Shown: piece after piece, positions 8,038 through 18,115 of the stretch
Layout of the letters: every line of letters starts with the position of its first letter
Numbering within the stretch: the stretch's first letter is position 1
Assembly: GCA_965238025.1 (NCBI GenBank)
Contig: OZ250162.1
Location: 2,976,001-3,040,000 of the forward strand
DNA from: Pelagihabitans sp965238025
GTDB lineage: Bacteria > Bacteroidota > Bacteroidia > Flavobacteriales > Flavobacteriaceae
DNA: 64,000 bases
Direction: 5' to 3'
The notes under the pieces: model-generated
Seen by the model: only the letters and a program-made list of their open reading frames with translations
The model's database searches: none
Told to the model about the DNA's origin: nothing
Program-made: the position numbers and the translations under genes

Positions 8038-11000
8038 ATGCTAGAACTGCTTAAGAAAACACTTTTCTCCACACGCTTAATGGCCGTTCTATTCCTCGTT
8101 TTTGCTACGGCAATGGCTTTTGGCACTTTTATAGAAAGCTGGTACAGTACAGAGACCGCCCGAATATGGATTTATAATACCCGATGGTTCGAGCTTATTA
8201 TGGTATTTTTTGTCATCAATTTTATCGGCAATATGTTCCGGTACCGCTTATTCAGATGGGAAAAATGGCCAGTACTCCTGCTGCACCTCAGTTGGATTCT
8301 CATCATTATAGGTGCTTTTGTAACAAGATATATCAGTTTTGAAGGCATGATGCCCATTCGGGAAGGGAAGTCTGAAAAGGTCTTTTATTCAGATAAGACG
8401 TATCTAACCGTTTATGCAGATGGAAATATCAATGGTGAACCTAGAAGAAAAATTTTAGAGGACGACTTGATCGTTACCCCGGAAGCCATTAAAGCTAACC
8501 TGCCTTGGACCGCTGATTATAATGCACAAGAGTTTACTGTCAAGTATGTTGATTTTATTGAGGGAGCGGAAGAGGGGCTGATTCTGGATGAAAACGGGAA
8601 ATCCTATTTAAAAGTTGTAGAGGCAGGCGATGGACAGCGACATGAACATTTCTTGGAAAATGGGAAGGTCGCAAGTATTCACGGTGTGTTGTTCGCCTTA
8701 AATACTCCTACGGATGGGGCGATCAATATCTCTACCACGGATAGTACCTATCAAATCAAATCACCTTTTGAAGGCAATTTCATGAGAATGGCCGATCAGT
8801 TTAAAGGTGGGGTATTAAAAGACAGTCTCCAGCAATTGCAATTACGTTCGCTCTACAGTATGGCCGGAATGCAATTTGTTATTCCCGAACCTATGATGAA
8901 GGGGGTTAATGGAGTAGTAAAAGTCGCCGCTGATAAAATTACCCCGAATACGCCCAATGCTCTGGTTTTAGAAGTATCATCCAATGGGGAAACCGTTCAA
9001 AAGAAAGTTTTGGGCAAGAAAGGGCTGGTTTCCAAGTTCACCGAAAAGTTCACCGTCGGCGGCCTCGATTTTATGCTCAGATATGGACCAAAGGAATATG
9101 AACTTCCGTTCAGTATAAAACTAAACGATTTTATTGCCGAAAAATATCCAGGGACTGAGGCAGGCTATGCTTCCTTTATGAGCAAGGTTACGATTGAGGA
9201 TGACCGATCTTTTGATTATGACATTTTCATGAACAATATTCTGGATCATAAAGGATATCGTTTTTTTCAATCGGGTTTTGACCCTGATGAAAAGGGTACC
9301 AACCTCTCTGTAAACCACGATCAATGGGGCACCTGGATAACTTATATCGGTTATACCCTGCTTTATACCGGTTTGCTAGGAATCATGTTTTTTGGTAAAA
9401 CAAGATTTAAAGACCTTACCCGATCCCTGAATAAGTTGACTAAGAAAAAGAAGGCGATGACCACTTTGTTGGCTTTGGGAATGGTGTTGGGCCTATCCGC
9501 ACAGGAGCATTCGGCGGATGACGGCCACGACCATGCGAACAAAGCACCGACACAAGATCAGATTGATTCGCTTTTACAGTTGACCGTGGTCTCCAAAGAA
9601 CATGCGACGAAATTCGGTAAGTTGGTCATTCAGGATGAAGGAGGGCGCATGAAACCTATCAATACCTTTTCTTCTGAATTGCTACGCAAATTGAGCTTGA
9701 AGGACAAATTCGGTGATATGAATTCTGATCAAGTATTCTTATCAATGATGCTGAATCCGCCAGCTTGGTACAACACGGAGTTTATTGCAGTAGATAAAAA
9801 AGGAAAGAATGATAGTATTAGAAATGTACTTGGTATCCCCAAGGGACAGCGGTTTATGAAGGCTACTGATTTCTTTGATGAAAAAGGGAGTTACAAATTG
9901 GCGGCTTATTTGGATGATGCGACTAAGGCACTTGCGCCAAACAAGTTTCAACAAGATTTAAAAGACGCGAATATTCGCTTAAGTCTTTTAGATCAGGCCT
10001 TAAGTGGAAGGATTGTTAAAATATTTCCCTTACTGAATGATGAAAACAACAAGTGGATATCTGCCGTGGAGTACCGGGGAGGACAATATCAAGTTGCCGA
10101 TTCTTTGTATAGCAATTTCATCAAAAATGCTATTCCCTATTACTTGATGTCATTGCGAAAAGCAATTGCTACAGATGATTATGCAGAAGCAGATAACCTA
10201 TTAGCTGCATTTAAGAAGAACCAACAAAATCATGGCAGCGAGGTCTTACCTTCTGATGAGAAAATCAATACCGAAGTTGTTTATAACAAATTAGGAATTT
10301 TCAATTTGCTATATCGTTTGTATGCTTTAGCCGGGGTATTGCTTTTTTTCATTTTAATCTTTCAGATTTTCAAAGAACGTGAAATATGGAAGGTGGCATC
10401 TTATGTTTTGAAAGGGACAATAATAATTCTATTTCTTTGGCATACAACTGGTTTAATCCTTCGCTGGTATATTTCAGGACATGCGCCATGGAGTGATGCA
10501 TACGAAAGCATGTTATTCGTGGCCTGGGCGACTATGGGAATTGGAATGTTATTTCTTAGGAAAAGTGTAATGACGTTATCTGCCGCAGCTTTTGTGTGTT
10601 CGATGTTACTCTTCTTTGCACATCAAAATTGGGTGGACCCTACTATTGGAAATATAGTACCTGTTTTAGATAGTTACTGGCTAATGATACACACGTCAGT
10701 TATAGTCGGCAGCTATGGTCCATTAAGTGTAGGAATGATTCTTGGCGTTGTTTGTTTGCTGTTGATGATCTTAACGACCAAAAAGAACAAAAAGCGAATG
10801 GAGCTCAATTTGAAAGAGTTGACCATCATAAATGAAATTGTTTTGACACTTGGTCTAATCATGCTTACCATTGGCAACTTCTTGGGAGGTCAATGGGCCA
10901 ACGAAAGTTGGGGGCGCTACTGGGGTTGGGATCCTAAAGAAACCTGGGCATTGATTTCCATTATGGTCTATGCTTTCGTAATTCATACACGGCTCATACC

Positions 11001-11223
11001 TGGTTTAAGAGGCAAATGGACATTTAATTTTCTAAGTGTAATGGCCTACTTCAGTATTATGATGACCTATTTTGGGGTAAACTACTATCTGGTGGGCTTA
11101 CATAGTTACGGGCAGAGTGGGGGAGCCGCCATTACACCGGATTATGTCAAGTACATTCTGTTGGCTATGCTTGTTTTGGGTGGATTAAGCCTATGGAGAT
11201 ACCGTGTCAATTATTCCAAGTAG
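8038..11223 (+). CDS. ccsBA: CcsBA cytochrome c synthase (fused ResB-CcsA)
   Basis: A 1061-aa fusion of the System II cytochrome c maturation proteins, which export haem and attach it to CXXCH motifs of apocytochromes. The N-terminal ResB/CcsB part (about residues 1-470) has membrane segments near residues 15-35, 55-75 and 80-100, a large periplasmic domain, and another helix near 430-450. The C-terminal CcsA part (about residues 750-1055) has multiple helices and the tryptophan-rich haem-handling motif WGRYWGWDPKETW. Histidines in the HLSW, FFAHQNW and MIHTSV segments are plausible haem ligands. A histidine-rich linker (EHSADDGHDHANK) sits between the halves. It appears to be transcribed alone. 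Confidence 0.95.
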   Translation: MLELLKKTLFSTRLMAVLFLVFATAMAFGTFIESWYSTETARIWIYNTRWFELIMVFFVINFIGNMFRYRLFRWEKWPVLLLHLSWILIIIGAFVTRYISFEGMMPIREGKSEKVFYSDKTYLTVYADGNINGEPRRKILEDDLIVTPEAIKANLPWTADYNAQEFTVKYVDFIEGAEEGLILDENGKSYLKVVEAGDGQRHEHFLENGKVASIHGVLFALNTPTDGAINISTTDSTYQIKSPFEGNFMRMADQFKGGVLKDSLQQLQLRSLYSMAGMQFVIPEPMMKGVNGVVKVAADKITPNTPNALVLEVSSNGETVQKKVLGKKGLVSKFTEKFTVGGLDFMLRYGPKEYELPFSIKLNDFIAEKYPGTEAGYASFMSKVTIEDDRSFDYDIFMNNILDHKGYRFFQSGFDPDEKGTNLSVNHDQWGTWITYIGYTLLYTGLLGIMFFGKTRFKDLTRSLNKLTKKKKAMTTLLALGMVLGLSAQEHSADDGHDHANKAPTQDQIDSLLQLTVVSKEHATKFGKLVIQDEGGRMKPINTFSSELLRKLSLKDKFGDMNSDQVFLSMMLNPPAWYNTEFIAVDKKGKNDSIRNVLGIPKGQRFMKATDFFDEKGSYKLAAYLDDATKALAPNKFQQDLKDANIRLSLLDQALSGRIVKIFPLLNDENNKWISAVEYRGGQYQVADSLYSNFIKNAIPYYLMSLRKAIATDDYAEADNLLAAFKKNQQNHGSEVLPSDEKINTEVVYNKLGIFNLLYRLYALAGVLLFFILIFQIFKEREIWKVASYVLKGTIIILFLWHTTGLILRWYISGHAPWSDAYESMLFVAWATMGIGMLFLRKSVMTLSAAAFVCSMLLFFAHQNWVDPTIGNIVPVLDSYWLMIHTSVIVGSYGPLSVGMILGVVCLLLMILTTKKNKKRMELNLKELTIINEIVLTLGLIMLTIGNFLGGQWANESWGRYWGWDPKETWALISIMVYAFVIHTRLIPGLRGKWTFNFLSVMAYFSIMMTYFGVNYYLVGLHSYGQSGGAAITPDYVKYILLAMLVLGGLSLWRYRVNYSK

Positions 11224-11473
11224 AAAATAGTCGGATCAACTTAGTTTGTATTAATTTCTAATAATATCCTACCTTCTCAAAGTCTAAGGGGCTGATTTTC
11301 TTACCCCTAGAAAAAGCTAGGTCACCCTTCATTTTTTTTGCAACAAACTTGTCGCGAATCCGAGAAACATTTTCAGTATATTTAAAGATTAGTTTTGATA
11401 GCAATTTGGCTTTAAAAATCCTTTTAGCTTGCAACAGAATCACTTTTTTTAAAGTGTGAAAAAGAACCGACCA

Positions 11474-13816
11474 ATGAAAAAATATCTATCCGTTTTTATA
11501 TTTCTCTATTGTGCCTTAGCACTATCCCAAACTAAAAAGGCCTATAATGTCGGGGTATTGATTGACAACTGGAGCGAAGAGCTGGGGCCTATTTTTGATC
11601 AATTAGAAACACAAGTGCAATCTGTAGTTGGGGAAGATGCCATCATTAATTTTCAACAAGGGCATAATTTGGTGAATAATTATAGCCAGATAAAAGCCCA
11701 AGAGAACTATAATAAACTGTTGAAGGATGATACGGATATCATTCTGGCATTTGGCCCTACCAATAGCCAAATAATCAGCAACCTTAAAGTACACCAAAAA
11801 CCAACTATTTTGTTTGGTGCCGTAAATAGGGACCTCAATGGGATTGATATCAACAAGGAAACATCAGGTATAGAAAATTTTACCTACCTATTGCAGTCGG
11901 AATCCTATCACGACGATTTTGTAATGTTTAAGGAACTTACTGGTTTTGAGAATGTAGGTATTGCTATTGAAGCCCAGTTAGTGGATATTTTACCCTTAAA
12001 AGAAACCTTTGATAAGGAGTTCGATGCCTTGGAAGCCAATTACAAGTTGATTCCCTTTACCGAATCATCGGATATTATAGCAAATTTAGAGGGTATTGAT
12101 GCGGTCTATATTGCCGGGGGGTTCTTTCTATCGGAAGATGAAAACAAACAGTTGGCAAAAACCTTTATTGAAAAAAAGTTGCCTTCTTTTACAATTAACG
12201 GAATCGACGATGTTGAAAATGGTATCATGGCGACCAATCAGGCGGAGGAAAATATGGATCAATTCTTCCGGCGAATAGCCCTGAGTATAGAGGCCTATGT
12301 TAACGGAACTCCACTGGCGGATTTGCCTGTTTATATTGATTATAAACCAAAATTGACCATTAATTATAATACCGCTGAGCTTATCGGGATTCCCATAAAA
12401 TCTGGTCTACTTGGGCAGACCAATTTCGTGGGTGATTTTGTAAATGCAATTTCTGAAAAGCGATACAATTTGTTGAGTGCTATTGATGATGCCCTTAAAA
12501 ACAACTTGTCGCTACGATCCAATCAAAAAGATGTTGAACTAAGTTCTCAGGATGTTAAAACGGCCAAAAGTAATTACCTGCCCAGCCTTACGGCATCGGG
12601 AACAGGCACCTATATTGATCCGGACTTGGCCGAGATAAGCAACGGACAAAACCCGGAGTTTTCAACCGCCGGGAATATTACTTTACAACAAACCCTTTTT
12701 TCCGAAGCGGTCAATGCGAATATTGCAATCCAAAAAAGCTTGCAAAAAGCCCAGGAAGAGAATTTTAATAGTGCCGAGTTAGACCTGATCTTCAACACTT
12801 CCAACCTATACTTTAATGCCTTGATCTTAAAGGCCAATGCACAAATTCAAATACAGAACCTATCACTTACCAAAAAAAACTTGGAAATAGCACAACAGAA
12901 TTTTGAAGCCGGTCAGTCCGGTAAGACCGATTTGCTGCGTTTTCGAAGTGAAATGGCTCAAAATATGCAATCAATGGTAGAAGCGATCAACCAATTGGAA
13001 CAGGGTTTTATCGCATTAAATCAGGTGTTGAACAATCCCATTGCGTATGAAATCGATGTGGACGATGCATCAATTGATGAGGGGGTTTTTGAAAAGTACA
13101 ATTATAATCAATTGACTGAATTGTTGGATGACCCTCGGCTTCGGGAACCTTTTATTGATTTTTTAATCGAGGAAGCCAATAGAAATGCGCCTGAGTTGAA
13201 GTCCTTGGGACACAATTTGGATGCTACACAACGAAATATAAGACTGAACGGATTTGGGCGATTCCTGCCTACTTTGGCTTTGCAGGGCCAATACAATGAA
13301 ACTTTTAACAGGTCAGGGGCCGGCAGTACGGCACCGGCCGGTTTTGCGCTAATAGACAATAATTACAATGCGGCGGTAAGTCTATCCATCCCTATTGTGA
13401 ATCAGAACCTTTCGAATATCAATAAGCGAACGGCTATGATCCAAAAAGAACAACTTGAAATCAATCTGGAGAATACAGAGTTATCCATTGCCGCCAATGT
13501 CAGGAATGGAGTGCTCAATCTGGTAAATCAGGTTTCGAATATAGAATTGTCCAAAGTTTCCGAAGAAACCGCCAAAGAAGCCCTAGAACTTACCCAAACG
13601 TCGTATTCCAATGGGGCCGTCAATATTGTTCAATTGCTGGACGCACAAAATAACTATTTGGCTGCCCAGTTGAGTAGGACCAATGCCACTTATAATTTCT
13701 TGATTACTTCATTACAGTTGGAACGGTATCTCGGCTATTATTTTGTACTCAATTCTGATGCGGAAAACGAGTCCTTTAGACAACGCTTTTTTGAATATTT
13801 TAATACTAAAAACTAA
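11474..13816 (+). CDS. Binding-protein/TolC fusion outer-membrane efflux protein
   Basis: A 780-aa protein from the ATG at 11474; a GTG six codons upstream in frame is less likely because the signal peptide begins at MKKYLSVFIFLY. After the signal peptide come about 290 residues resembling an ABC-type substrate-binding protein (two alpha/beta lobes with AFGPTNSQII, ILFGAVNRDL and AVYIAGGFFLSEDE). A TolC/OEP domain fills roughly residues 325-770, with its two repeated coiled-coil halves and a KTDLLRFRSEMAQNMQ hairpin. It is the first gene of a tripartite efflux operon, 18 bases ahead of the adaptor. A periplasmic sensor or ligand-delivery module on the outer-membrane channel is unusual compared with ordinary TolC. 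Confidence 0.85.
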   Translation: MKKYLSVFIFLYCALALSQTKKAYNVGVLIDNWSEELGPIFDQLETQVQSVVGEDAIINFQQGHNLVNNYSQIKAQENYNKLLKDDTDIILAFGPTNSQIISNLKVHQKPTILFGAVNRDLNGIDINKETSGIENFTYLLQSESYHDDFVMFKELTGFENVGIAIEAQLVDILPLKETFDKEFDALEANYKLIPFTESSDIIANLEGIDAVYIAGGFFLSEDENKQLAKTFIEKKLPSFTINGIDDVENGIMATNQAEENMDQFFRRIALSIEAYVNGTPLADLPVYIDYKPKLTINYNTAELIGIPIKSGLLGQTNFVGDFVNAISEKRYNLLSAIDDALKNNLSLRSNQKDVELSSQDVKTAKSNYLPSLTASGTGTYIDPDLAEISNGQNPEFSTAGNITLQQTLFSEAVNANIAIQKSLQKAQEENFNSAELDLIFNTSNLYFNALILKANAQIQIQNLSLTKKNLEIAQQNFEAGQSGKTDLLRFRSEMAQNMQSMVEAINQLEQGFIALNQVLNNPIAYEIDVDDASIDEGVFEKYNYNQLTELLDDPRLREPFIDFLIEEANRNAPELKSLGHNLDATQRNIRLNGFGRFLPTLALQGQYNETFNRSGAGSTAPAGFALIDNNYNAAVSLSIPIVNQNLSNINKRTAMIQKEQLEINLENTELSIAANVRNGVLNLVNQVSNIELSKVSEETAKEALELTQTSYSNGAVNIVQLLDAQNNYLAAQLSRTNATYNFLITSLQLERYLGYYFVLNSDAENESFRQRFFEYFNTKN

Positions 13817-13834
13817 CATCTATAAATAGAACCT

Positions 13835-14920
13835 ATGAAATATATAACCAAAATACTGTCCGTTGCGTGTATCGCTTTGATGCTCGTATCATGTGGCGAA
13901 GAGGAGAAAAAAGAAGAAAAAATCGTACGCCCGGTCAAGTACGAACAAGTGGGTTTTTTAGGAGGGGAGAAAATCCGAACTTTTAGTGGTACCGCGCAAA
14001 CGGATAAAATTATCGGTTTGAGTTTTCGAAATTCGGGGATTATAACTCAGTACGATATTAAATTAGGGCAGAAAGTAAAAAAAGGGCAGTTACTCGCCAA
14101 ACTTGACAATGTGCAATCACGATTGTCCTATGAGCAAGCAGTTACACAGCTAAATAGCGCCGAATCGCAGATGAATACCGCCAAGCTCAGTTTAAACCGT
14201 GTACGTTCCCTTTTTGAAAAAGGGAGTACATCGTTAAGCGATTTCGAGTCGGCCAAAAATGCTTATAAAACGGCGCAGGAAAGTTACCAATCTGCTAAAC
14301 GAGGTGTGGACATTCAGCAAGAACAAATACGTTATGGGTATATCTATGCTCCTGAAGATGGGGTGATTGCCGCAGTATCTTCGGAGGTTGACGAAAATGT
14401 AAGTCCAGGACAGGCGGTTGCTACTTTAAATGCTGGAGCTGAGATGGAAATTACCTTAGGTCTTCCCGAAAGTGTCATTAATGGGGTAAAGCAGGGGATG
14501 AATGTGGATGTTGATTTTTCTTCATTGCAGGACGAAGAATTCAAAGCCAAAGTTACGGAGGTTGCGCCGGCGGTAGATGCCAATACGGCCACCTATCCGG
14601 TGCGGGTGACAATTACGAATCCATCAGATGAAATTAAAAGTGGTATGGCTGCGAATGTAACCTTCGATTTTGGCGATCATAAGGCTGATAATACCATTTT
14701 GGTGGTTCCAGCAAACGCCGTTGGCGAGGACAGTAACGGGCGATTTGTATTCTTGATACAAGAAGGTGAAAACTCGGCCAAGGTAGAAAAACACCAAATA
14801 TCAATTGGAAACCTGACAGCCGAAGGATTCGAAATAACATCCGGACTAAAGGCCGGGCAGAAAATTGCTACGGCCGGATTGCAAACATTATTAGATGGAC
14901 AAGAAGTGAGACTTCAGTAA
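13835..14920 (+). CDS. RND efflux periplasmic adaptor (lipoprotein)
   Basis: A 361-aa membrane-fusion protein of the HlyD/AcrA type. It is a lipoprotein (LVSC, Cys20), has a lipoyl half-motif around QYDIKLGQKVKKGQLLAKLD, a coiled-coil hairpin at about residues 100-150, then a second lipoyl half (YIYAPEDGVIAAV), a beta-barrel and a membrane-proximal domain. It bridges the inner-membrane RND pump encoded 53 bases downstream to the TolC-type channel encoded upstream. Length and domain order are normal for the family. The substrate is unknown. Confidence 0.93.
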   Translation: MKYITKILSVACIALMLVSCGEEEKKEEKIVRPVKYEQVGFLGGEKIRTFSGTAQTDKIIGLSFRNSGIITQYDIKLGQKVKKGQLLAKLDNVQSRLSYEQAVTQLNSAESQMNTAKLSLNRVRSLFEKGSTSLSDFESAKNAYKTAQESYQSAKRGVDIQQEQIRYGYIYAPEDGVIAAVSSEVDENVSPGQAVATLNAGAEMEITLGLPESVINGVKQGMNVDVDFSSLQDEEFKAKVTEVAPAVDANTATYPVRVTITNPSDEIKSGMAANVTFDFGDHKADNTILVVPANAVGEDSNGRFVFLIQEGENSAKVEKHQISIGNLTAEGFEITSGLKAGQKIATAGLQTLLDGQEVRLQ

Positions 14921-14973
14921 ATAGAGGCGGGAAGTTTCTCGCACCTAACACCCAACACCTAACAATAAACCGT

Positions 14974-17900
14974 ATGAATTTAGCGCAATTTTCCATCGAT
15001 AAAAACAGGATTACCTTTATGGTGCTCGGGACCATAATTCTCCTAGGGTTGGCAATGTACTCCAGTTTATCAAGGGATAGTATGCCTCCCTATACCGTTC
15101 GTGTGGCAACGGTGGTATCCCAATTTCCTGGTGCAAGTCCAGAAAGGGTTGAGCAGTTGGTAACCGACAAGATTGAAAAGGTAGCCCAGGAACTTCCAGA
15201 ACTTAAAGAAGTTGCAAGTACCTCAAGGACCGGTCTATCTGTTGTTACGGTAACCTTGAAAGATGAGGTGTCGGCAAAAAAAATGCAATCCGTATGGGAT
15301 AGGCTGCGCAGAAAATTGAATGCCTTAAATGGATTGCCGCAGGGCGTTCAACCTTTTTTAAATGATGATGGTATTGGCGATGTGTATGGAATTGTCGTTG
15401 GTTTGACCTCCGATGGCTATTCCTATGCCGAAATGAAAGAATATGCCGATGATATAAAAGATGCATTGATTAAAATTCCTGACGCCGCTAAAGTTGAAAT
15501 GGGGGGCGAACAAGAAGAACGCATTTTTGTTGAATTTGACAATACCAGACTAAAGGAATATGGTCTGTCGGCCTCCAAACTCCAACAGTCTATCGGAGCA
15601 ACCAATATTTTAAATTCAGGGGGCCAAGTAAACCTTGGTGATGAGCGAATAATATTAGAACCTACCGGGAATTTCAATTCTGTTGAGGATATTAAGAATA
15701 TGCTTATTTCGGTAGGCAATAACAACGGCTCGCAACTGGTAAAACTTGGGGATATTACCGCAGTAGAAAAGGCCTATATAGATCCCCCTACCCAAAAGGT
15801 TCGCATTAACGGTAAAGATGCTATTTCCCTACATGTGAACTTGAAGGAGAATGCCAATGTAATTGCCTTGGGCGAAGAGGTTAACAAAGTTGTGAACGAG
15901 TGGGAGCAAAAATTACCCGTGGGCCTGGAACTGACCAGGGTATCTTCTTTGGATACCTATATTGATTTTAAAGTTGGTGACTTTATTGTAAACCTAATGC
16001 AGTCAATTGGTATCGTATTGCTGGTTATGTTGATTTTCTTAGGTTTTAGAACAGGTTTTGTTATTGCAAGTTTGATTCCGATAGTGACCATAATGACCCT
16101 AATGATAATGGGGGTCATGAATATTGGGCTAAATCAGGTAACCTTGGCCGCTTTGATTATGGCATTGGGAATGCTGGTAGATAACGCTATAGTAGTTGCT
16201 GAAACCATTATGGTTAAAATGGAACAAGGCGTTGAAAGAAAACGGGCCGCAATAGAAGCCTTTTCTGAACTATGGATGCCCCTGTTGATTTCTACTTTAA
16301 CAACCTCCGCGGCCTTTTTGGCCTTCTACTTATCCCCAACGACTATGGGTGATATCGTAGGACCCATTTTTGTGGTCATCACCATTGCCCTGTTATCATC
16401 ATGGATTATTGCACTGACTGTAATTACCATGTTTTGTTATTTGTTTTTAAAGGTATCCCCGAAAGGGGAAAAGAAACCCAGTTTTATAGACCGGATCATA
16501 GCCAAGCTAAAAGAGTATTACAAAGACCTTATTTTGATAGCCCTAACGAATAAGTGGAAGGTGATTATCGGTATATTTCTGATTTTTTTCGCATCGCTAT
16601 ACGGCTTCACGAAGATTCCCTTTATTTTCTTTCCCGATAGCGATCGAAATATGATTACCGTAGATATAAATCTGCCCGAAGGCAATAAAATAGAACGTAC
16701 CACTGAGGTCGTGAAGCGCATAGAGCAATATATGACGGACTCACTTTTATTGAATGATAGTAGAATTGCCGGTATTTCGGACTGGTCGTCTTATATTGGA
16801 GAGGGTCCCGAATCGTACGACCTAGGGTACTCACCTGACGAGGCAAATTCGAACTACGCCCATATTTTGGTAAACACCTCATCATTTGACGAAAACAATA
16901 ATATGATCGCCAAACTTGATAATTTTACTTTTAATAATTTCCCGAACGCCGATATTAAAGTGGGGGCCCTCGGTGCTGGAGGTGGCGGGACGCCCATCGA
17001 AATTAAAATTTCAGGAAACAGCCCAGATGATTTATCACAAATAGCCGAGGCGGTTAAATTAAAATTATCGGGTATTTCGGGAACAAAAAATGTTAAGGAT
17101 GATTGGGGACCGAAGAGTAAAAAATTCCTCATAGAAATCGATCAGAACAGGGCACAATCGGCAGGCATAACAAGTCAAGATATCGCAACTTCCCTACAAA
17201 CGGTCTTGGATGGTTTTCAAACGGGGGAATACCGAGAGGATGATAAGTCCATCCCGATATTAATGCGAAGCGATGACAACCAGCAGCAGTCATTGGCCTC
17301 TTTAGAAACATTAAATGTTTACTCCCAAAATTCGGGGGCAAGTGTTCCTTTATTGCAAGTAGCATCGATTGTCCCGCAGTGGCAATATTCCAAAATAAAG
17401 CGCTTTGATTTGCGCAGAACGGTTAACGTTACCAGTGAACTACGTGCTAGCGGAAATGCCTCGGCCATAACAGAAGAAATTACACCTTGGCTGGAAGAAC
17501 AAAAACAAAACTGGCCGCAAGGATATCGATACGAATTTGGAGGCGAGGCAAAGCAGTCTGCTGAGAGTATGGGATCCGTGATAGGTTACCTGCCTATTTC
17601 GGCATTCATTATCGTATTGCTGTTGATTATTCAATTCAATTCTTTCCGAAAAATGACCATGGTGGTGCTGACCATTCCCTTGGGAATTATTGGGGTTGTA
17701 ATTGGTTTGTTGGTTTTTAATGAAGCTTTTGGCTTTATGCCCTTTTTGGGGGTCATTTCCTTGGCGGGGATTGTTATCAATAATGCCATAGTACTGATCG
17801 ATCGTATGGAAATCGAGCAACGCGATTTAGGAAGGACTGAGCAAGACGCAGTTATCGCCGCTTGTCTACAGCGTTTTCGGCCCATTTTACTGGCAACATT

Positions 17901-18093
17901 TACGACCGTATTAGGGTTAATACCACTGTACATTTCAGGGGGTGAGATGTGGGAAGGTATGGCAATCGGCATTATGGTAGGCTTGCTATTTGGAACGGTA
18001 ATTACATTATTGTTTATTCCATCTTTGTATAGCGCCTTGTTTAAAGTGAGTTACAAAGATTATGAATTCAATCGGAAATTATTGGAAAATTGA
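14974..18093 (+). CDS. RND efflux pump permease
   Basis: A 1039-aa inner-membrane transporter of the AcrB/HAE1 group with 12 membrane helices and two large periplasmic loops. The fourth-helix proton-relay segment reads MALGMLVDNAIVVAE: the first aspartate is present, the second position is Asn rather than the Asp-Asp pair of AcrB. The tenth-helix counterpart reads GIVINNAIVLIDR, without the AcrB lysine. Both changes are shared by a known RND subgroup, so the pump is probably functional with a modified relay. The upstream adaptor and TolC fusion complete the tripartite system. The substrate cannot be inferred. Confidence 0.94.
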   Translation: MNLAQFSIDKNRITFMVLGTIILLGLAMYSSLSRDSMPPYTVRVATVVSQFPGASPERVEQLVTDKIEKVAQELPELKEVASTSRTGLSVVTVTLKDEVSAKKMQSVWDRLRRKLNALNGLPQGVQPFLNDDGIGDVYGIVVGLTSDGYSYAEMKEYADDIKDALIKIPDAAKVEMGGEQEERIFVEFDNTRLKEYGLSASKLQQSIGATNILNSGGQVNLGDERIILEPTGNFNSVEDIKNMLISVGNNNGSQLVKLGDITAVEKAYIDPPTQKVRINGKDAISLHVNLKENANVIALGEEVNKVVNEWEQKLPVGLELTRVSSLDTYIDFKVGDFIVNLMQSIGIVLLVMLIFLGFRTGFVIASLIPIVTIMTLMIMGVMNIGLNQVTLAALIMALGMLVDNAIVVAETIMVKMEQGVERKRAAIEAFSELWMPLLISTLTTSAAFLAFYLSPTTMGDIVGPIFVVITIALLSSWIIALTVITMFCYLFLKVSPKGEKKPSFIDRIIAKLKEYYKDLILIALTNKWKVIIGIFLIFFASLYGFTKIPFIFFPDSDRNMITVDINLPEGNKIERTTEVVKRIEQYMTDSLLLNDSRIAGISDWSSYIGEGPESYDLGYSPDEANSNYAHILVNTSSFDENNNMIAKLDNFTFNNFPNADIKVGALGAGGGGTPIEIKISGNSPDDLSQIAEAVKLKLSGISGTKNVKDDWGPKSKKFLIEIDQNRAQSAGITSQDIATSLQTVLDGFQTGEYREDDKSIPILMRSDDNQQQSLASLETLNVYSQNSGASVPLLQVASIVPQWQYSKIKRFDLRRTVNVTSELRASGNASAITEEITPWLEEQKQNWPQGYRYEFGGEAKQSAESMGSVIGYLPISAFIIVLLLIIQFNSFRKMTMVVLTIPLGIIGVVIGLLVFNEAFGFMPFLGVISLAGIVINNAIVLIDRMEIEQRDLGRTEQDAVIAACLQRFRPILLATFTTVLGLIPLYISGGEMWEGMAIGIMVGLLFGTVITLLFIPSLYSALFKVSYKDYEFNRKLLEN

Positions 18094-18115
18094 TATCATC
18101 GGATAACTCGAATTC

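Noticed and set aside
11258..11443. 61-aa basic open frame on the minus strand between ccsBA and the TolC-fusion gene
   Set aside because: It fills the promoter region of the efflux operon, has no signal, helix or family motif, and its Lys/Phe-rich composition is what AT-rich intergenic DNA gives by chance.
14921..14973. CACCTAACA direct repeats between the RND adaptor and pump genes
   Set aside because: Two short copies in a 53-bp spacer; likely low-complexity intergenic DNA without function.
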